This document shows, piece by piece, positions 61,651-64,000 of a stretch of DNA of 64,000 bases. Source of the DNA: Hirudo medicinalis (taxonomy: Eukaryota > Annelida > Clitellata > Hirudinida > Hirudinidae); NCBI GenBank assembly GCA_011800805.1, contig MPNW01000193.1:13577-77576 (forward strand), written 5' to 3'. Position numbers and translations under genes: made by a program. The notes beneath the pieces were generated by a model. It was not told the DNA's origin and searched no databases. It was given only the letters and a program-made list of their open reading frames with translations. Position 1 is the first letter of the stretch. The number at the start of each line of letters is the position of its first letter.

Positions 61651-62189
61651 GTGAGCCAACAGTTTGATGCCACTTGAATTGTTTAGCTAGTAATAAAAGT
61701 TTATTGAGAATTCATATCAATACTTCTAAGTCATATATGTATTTCATTATTAAAACATGTATATTATTAGTACATTCTTGTGTTGTTTTGGTTTGGCCAA
61801 TGACAGCTAAAATGCCTCACTTATGATGAATCTTTCATGATCAATAGATTATCATTAATCCATGACTCTTCTTAAACTGATGATCAGTAGCTCAAAAGGA
61901 GGATAAAGGTTCAATAAAGATTAATTTGTTATAATAACCTTCAAATTTTGTTTTATGTTATATTGTTATATTGGCTGTTATTGCAATGTGAGGATTATTT
62001 TAAACTGCTCCCTCAAATAATTTCAATCATCATTCACATTGTTTTGCCATTTGAATGAATGATGATTATTTAATCATGGCTCTTTTGTTTTTCTGAGAAA
62101 TTTGTCTAAATTAATCACTTTCAGTTGGCAAAGACTACAAACTATGTGTATCTTGATTACATTGCATTTTTAAATAATGTCCTATTTTG

Positions 62190-63300
62190 GGGGGGGGGGG
62201 TTGAGTTTTATTGATTTAAACAAACAAGCTGTTATATACAAAGCAAAAGCATAAAACAAATTCAAATAAACTTAAAAGGCCAGCCTTAAGGAAGCGCAGA
62301 CTTCCGCTGTCAGACTGACCCTAATAAATTATTATATATAGGAAGCTTTTACAAAGAGTAATTTACAAAAACATAAACCACAATTCCACATAATAAATAT
62401 TGTTTATACGAATTTTTAAATAATAAATAAAGCAAATTAAAAGGACATGTATTTAATTGAATTATATCTTTGATAGATGAAGGTATAGAGGAGTAAAGTC
62501 TAGGGCCATAACATTGAATCGAGGATAATTTTAGAGTGGACTTAGAAAAAGAAGGACTATATTCATGTGCATTATGTATAAAATGAGAAGGATTGTTGTA
62601 GTTATTGCTTGATATAAAAAAGCCAGAAAATATTTTGGGAAGAGAATTAAAATCATATAAAAACAAGGAAAGAGCAGTTTGTAAATTACGAATTTGTGAT
62701 ATATTTAATAGACTATTGTTAGTGAATGCAGAGACGGTTGATGACAAAGGTGTTAACAAGAAAATTATTCTTATAATCCGCTTTTGCAAAACATTCAATT
62801 GATGTAAATGTGTGTTATAAGTAGATGCCCATATGATATTGCAATAAGTTATGTAAGGATGGACAAGAGAAAAATATAATAGAAGAGCTACTTTTGTATT
62901 AACAAATGGCCGAATTCTGGAAATTATACCTACATTCCTAGAAACATGATTTTGAACGTAAGATATATGTGTGAGCCAAGATAAATGCTCATCTATTAAG
63001 ATCCCTAGATATCTAATACTCGAGACTCTATTAAAGGAAATATTATTTATAGAATGAGAAGAGTTACATTCAATTACTTTCCTATAAGAATGAAAAATAA
63101 TGAAATTAGATTTGTTAATATTAAGAGGCAAACAATTTTTAATGAACCAATTATTAAAAAGAATTAATTCATTATTGAGTGAAGTAATAAGATTATTTAC
63201 ATTTTTCCCAGATATATATACAACTATATCATCTGCATATAATAACAGATTGATTAAACTTGAAGAATACTGAAAATCATTAATATGTTTATTAATTATG
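62190..63300 (-). mobile_element. 5'-truncated non-LTR retrotransposon (reverse transcriptase fragment)
   Basis: Minus frame from about 63283 to 62349 carries the reverse transcriptase catalytic motif Y-A-D-D at 63239-63228, then C-L-P-L-N-I-N-K-S, R-Y-L-G-I-L-I-D-E-H-L-S-W and a long thumb-like region with Q-K-R-I-I-R-I-I. The end after the stop has AATAAA and a C run at 62191-62200, as at the 3' end of a LINE-type element. Endonuclease and the front of the polymerase are missing, so the copy cannot move by itself. It lies antisense in an intron of the Gly/Pro-rich gene. The spacing of motifs is like jockey- or CR1-type elements; the clade is not certain. Confidence 0.85.
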
Positions 63301-64000
63301 AATTATTATTAATTATTAACAATTAATAATGAATTAACATTAATGATGAATTACTAGTTACTATTACTATTACTAGTTAATAATAAACATTTATTGCTCA
63401 TGCAATTCAAGAATAACATAAGAAATTGTCTAAAATGAACTGAGACCTTAATTGTTTTTATCCATTTTCTCAGTGGTATTGAAACCCATGAGCCAATTTC
63501 CTCCCCTCCAAAAAAGAAGAAAGCGACAAATTCTAAATTAATTGTAACCCTGAAATTGTTTTCCAACTAAAAGTTCAAAATAAACTGTTCTCACGGTGTA
63601 AAATAATAAACTAGTTAACTACTCACTAGTTAAGCTGTGACTAAAGTCCCAGGTTTTGATGGTTGTCTGAGCATAAGTAGTCTTTAATGTCACAGTGTTT
63701 GTAATAGTTCATGATAAGCAGGCATCAGGTTAATTATCTTTCAATGGGATCAGGGCTTCTAAATAATAGGATATTTACTTAATGTGCTCAACAAACCAAG
63801 ATCCTGCAAAATTGAAACCTATTGAAAGAGACCTCTATCTCATCAAATGATTAATCATTTCAAAAAGTTTTTTTTGTTTCTAAATTTGAGTTAAAGAGCT
63901 TTTGACCTTTCACCACTTTGTTTTATTTTCTCTAAAATTAAATTATTTTAATGAAGTTTATTTGAAGTTTGTTTGAACATAGAACTAGTTTTGCATGAAG
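63301..64000. other. Intronic sequence without a feature
   Basis: AT-rich intron continuation; the 70-codon minus frame at 63354-63566 has no domain or splice signals. Confidence 0.5.

Overview
The window is nuclear DNA of an invertebrate animal. It is AT-rich, its genes are split by GT-AG introns, and it carries many trinucleotide microsatellites, short interspersed repeats, an LTR-element fragment and a non-LTR reverse-transcriptase fragment. The four best genes are animal-specific or animal-like: CBP/p300, CNOT2, a beta-1,4-galactosyltransferase-family enzyme and a JAK-like tandem tyrosine kinase. A lophotrochozoan such as an annelid is my guess, but the sequence does not fix the species. 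No operon, CRISPR array or prokaryotic system is present. Exon models were built by hand from splice signals, reading-frame phase and family conservation; exon lengths and phases agree for every gene called with high confidence.

Layout. Positions 1-600 hold the start of a gypsy-type gag gene and its probable LTR (minus). Positions 657-4435 hold the 3' part of a C2H2 zinc-finger gene (minus), with a 1.7-kb GAT-type satellite in one intron. Positions 4.8-7.2 kb hold only candidate exons. Positions 7,681-10,651 hold the 3' half of a JAK-like kinase gene (minus). Positions 11-21.8 kb are gene-poor: an exon pair at 11.3-11.5 kb, a RING-finger terminal exon at 14.75 kb, a SINE family, a MITE-like element and microsatellites.

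Positions 21,849-27,375 are CNOT2 (plus, 12 exons). It converges on a beta4-GalT/GalNAcT gene (28,571-33,273, minus, 6 exons, apparently complete at 386 residues). Positions 38,889-54,596 hold a CBP/p300 gene (minus, 27 exons, about 2,326 residues). Positions 56,703-61,650 and beyond are the 5' end of a Gly/Pro/Tyr-rich protein gene (plus), divergent from CBP. Its introns contain a microsatellite field and an antisense reverse-transcriptase remnant.

The genes are functionally independent: CBP is a transcriptional coactivator and acetyltransferase, CNOT2 is a scaffold of mRNA deadenylation, the glycosyltransferase works in the Golgi, and the kinase probably signals from cytokine-type receptors. 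I saw no previously undescribed multi-gene system. The most unusual protein feature is a second, C-terminal transmembrane segment on the glycosyltransferase, together with an isoleucine at the residue that selects the sugar donor.
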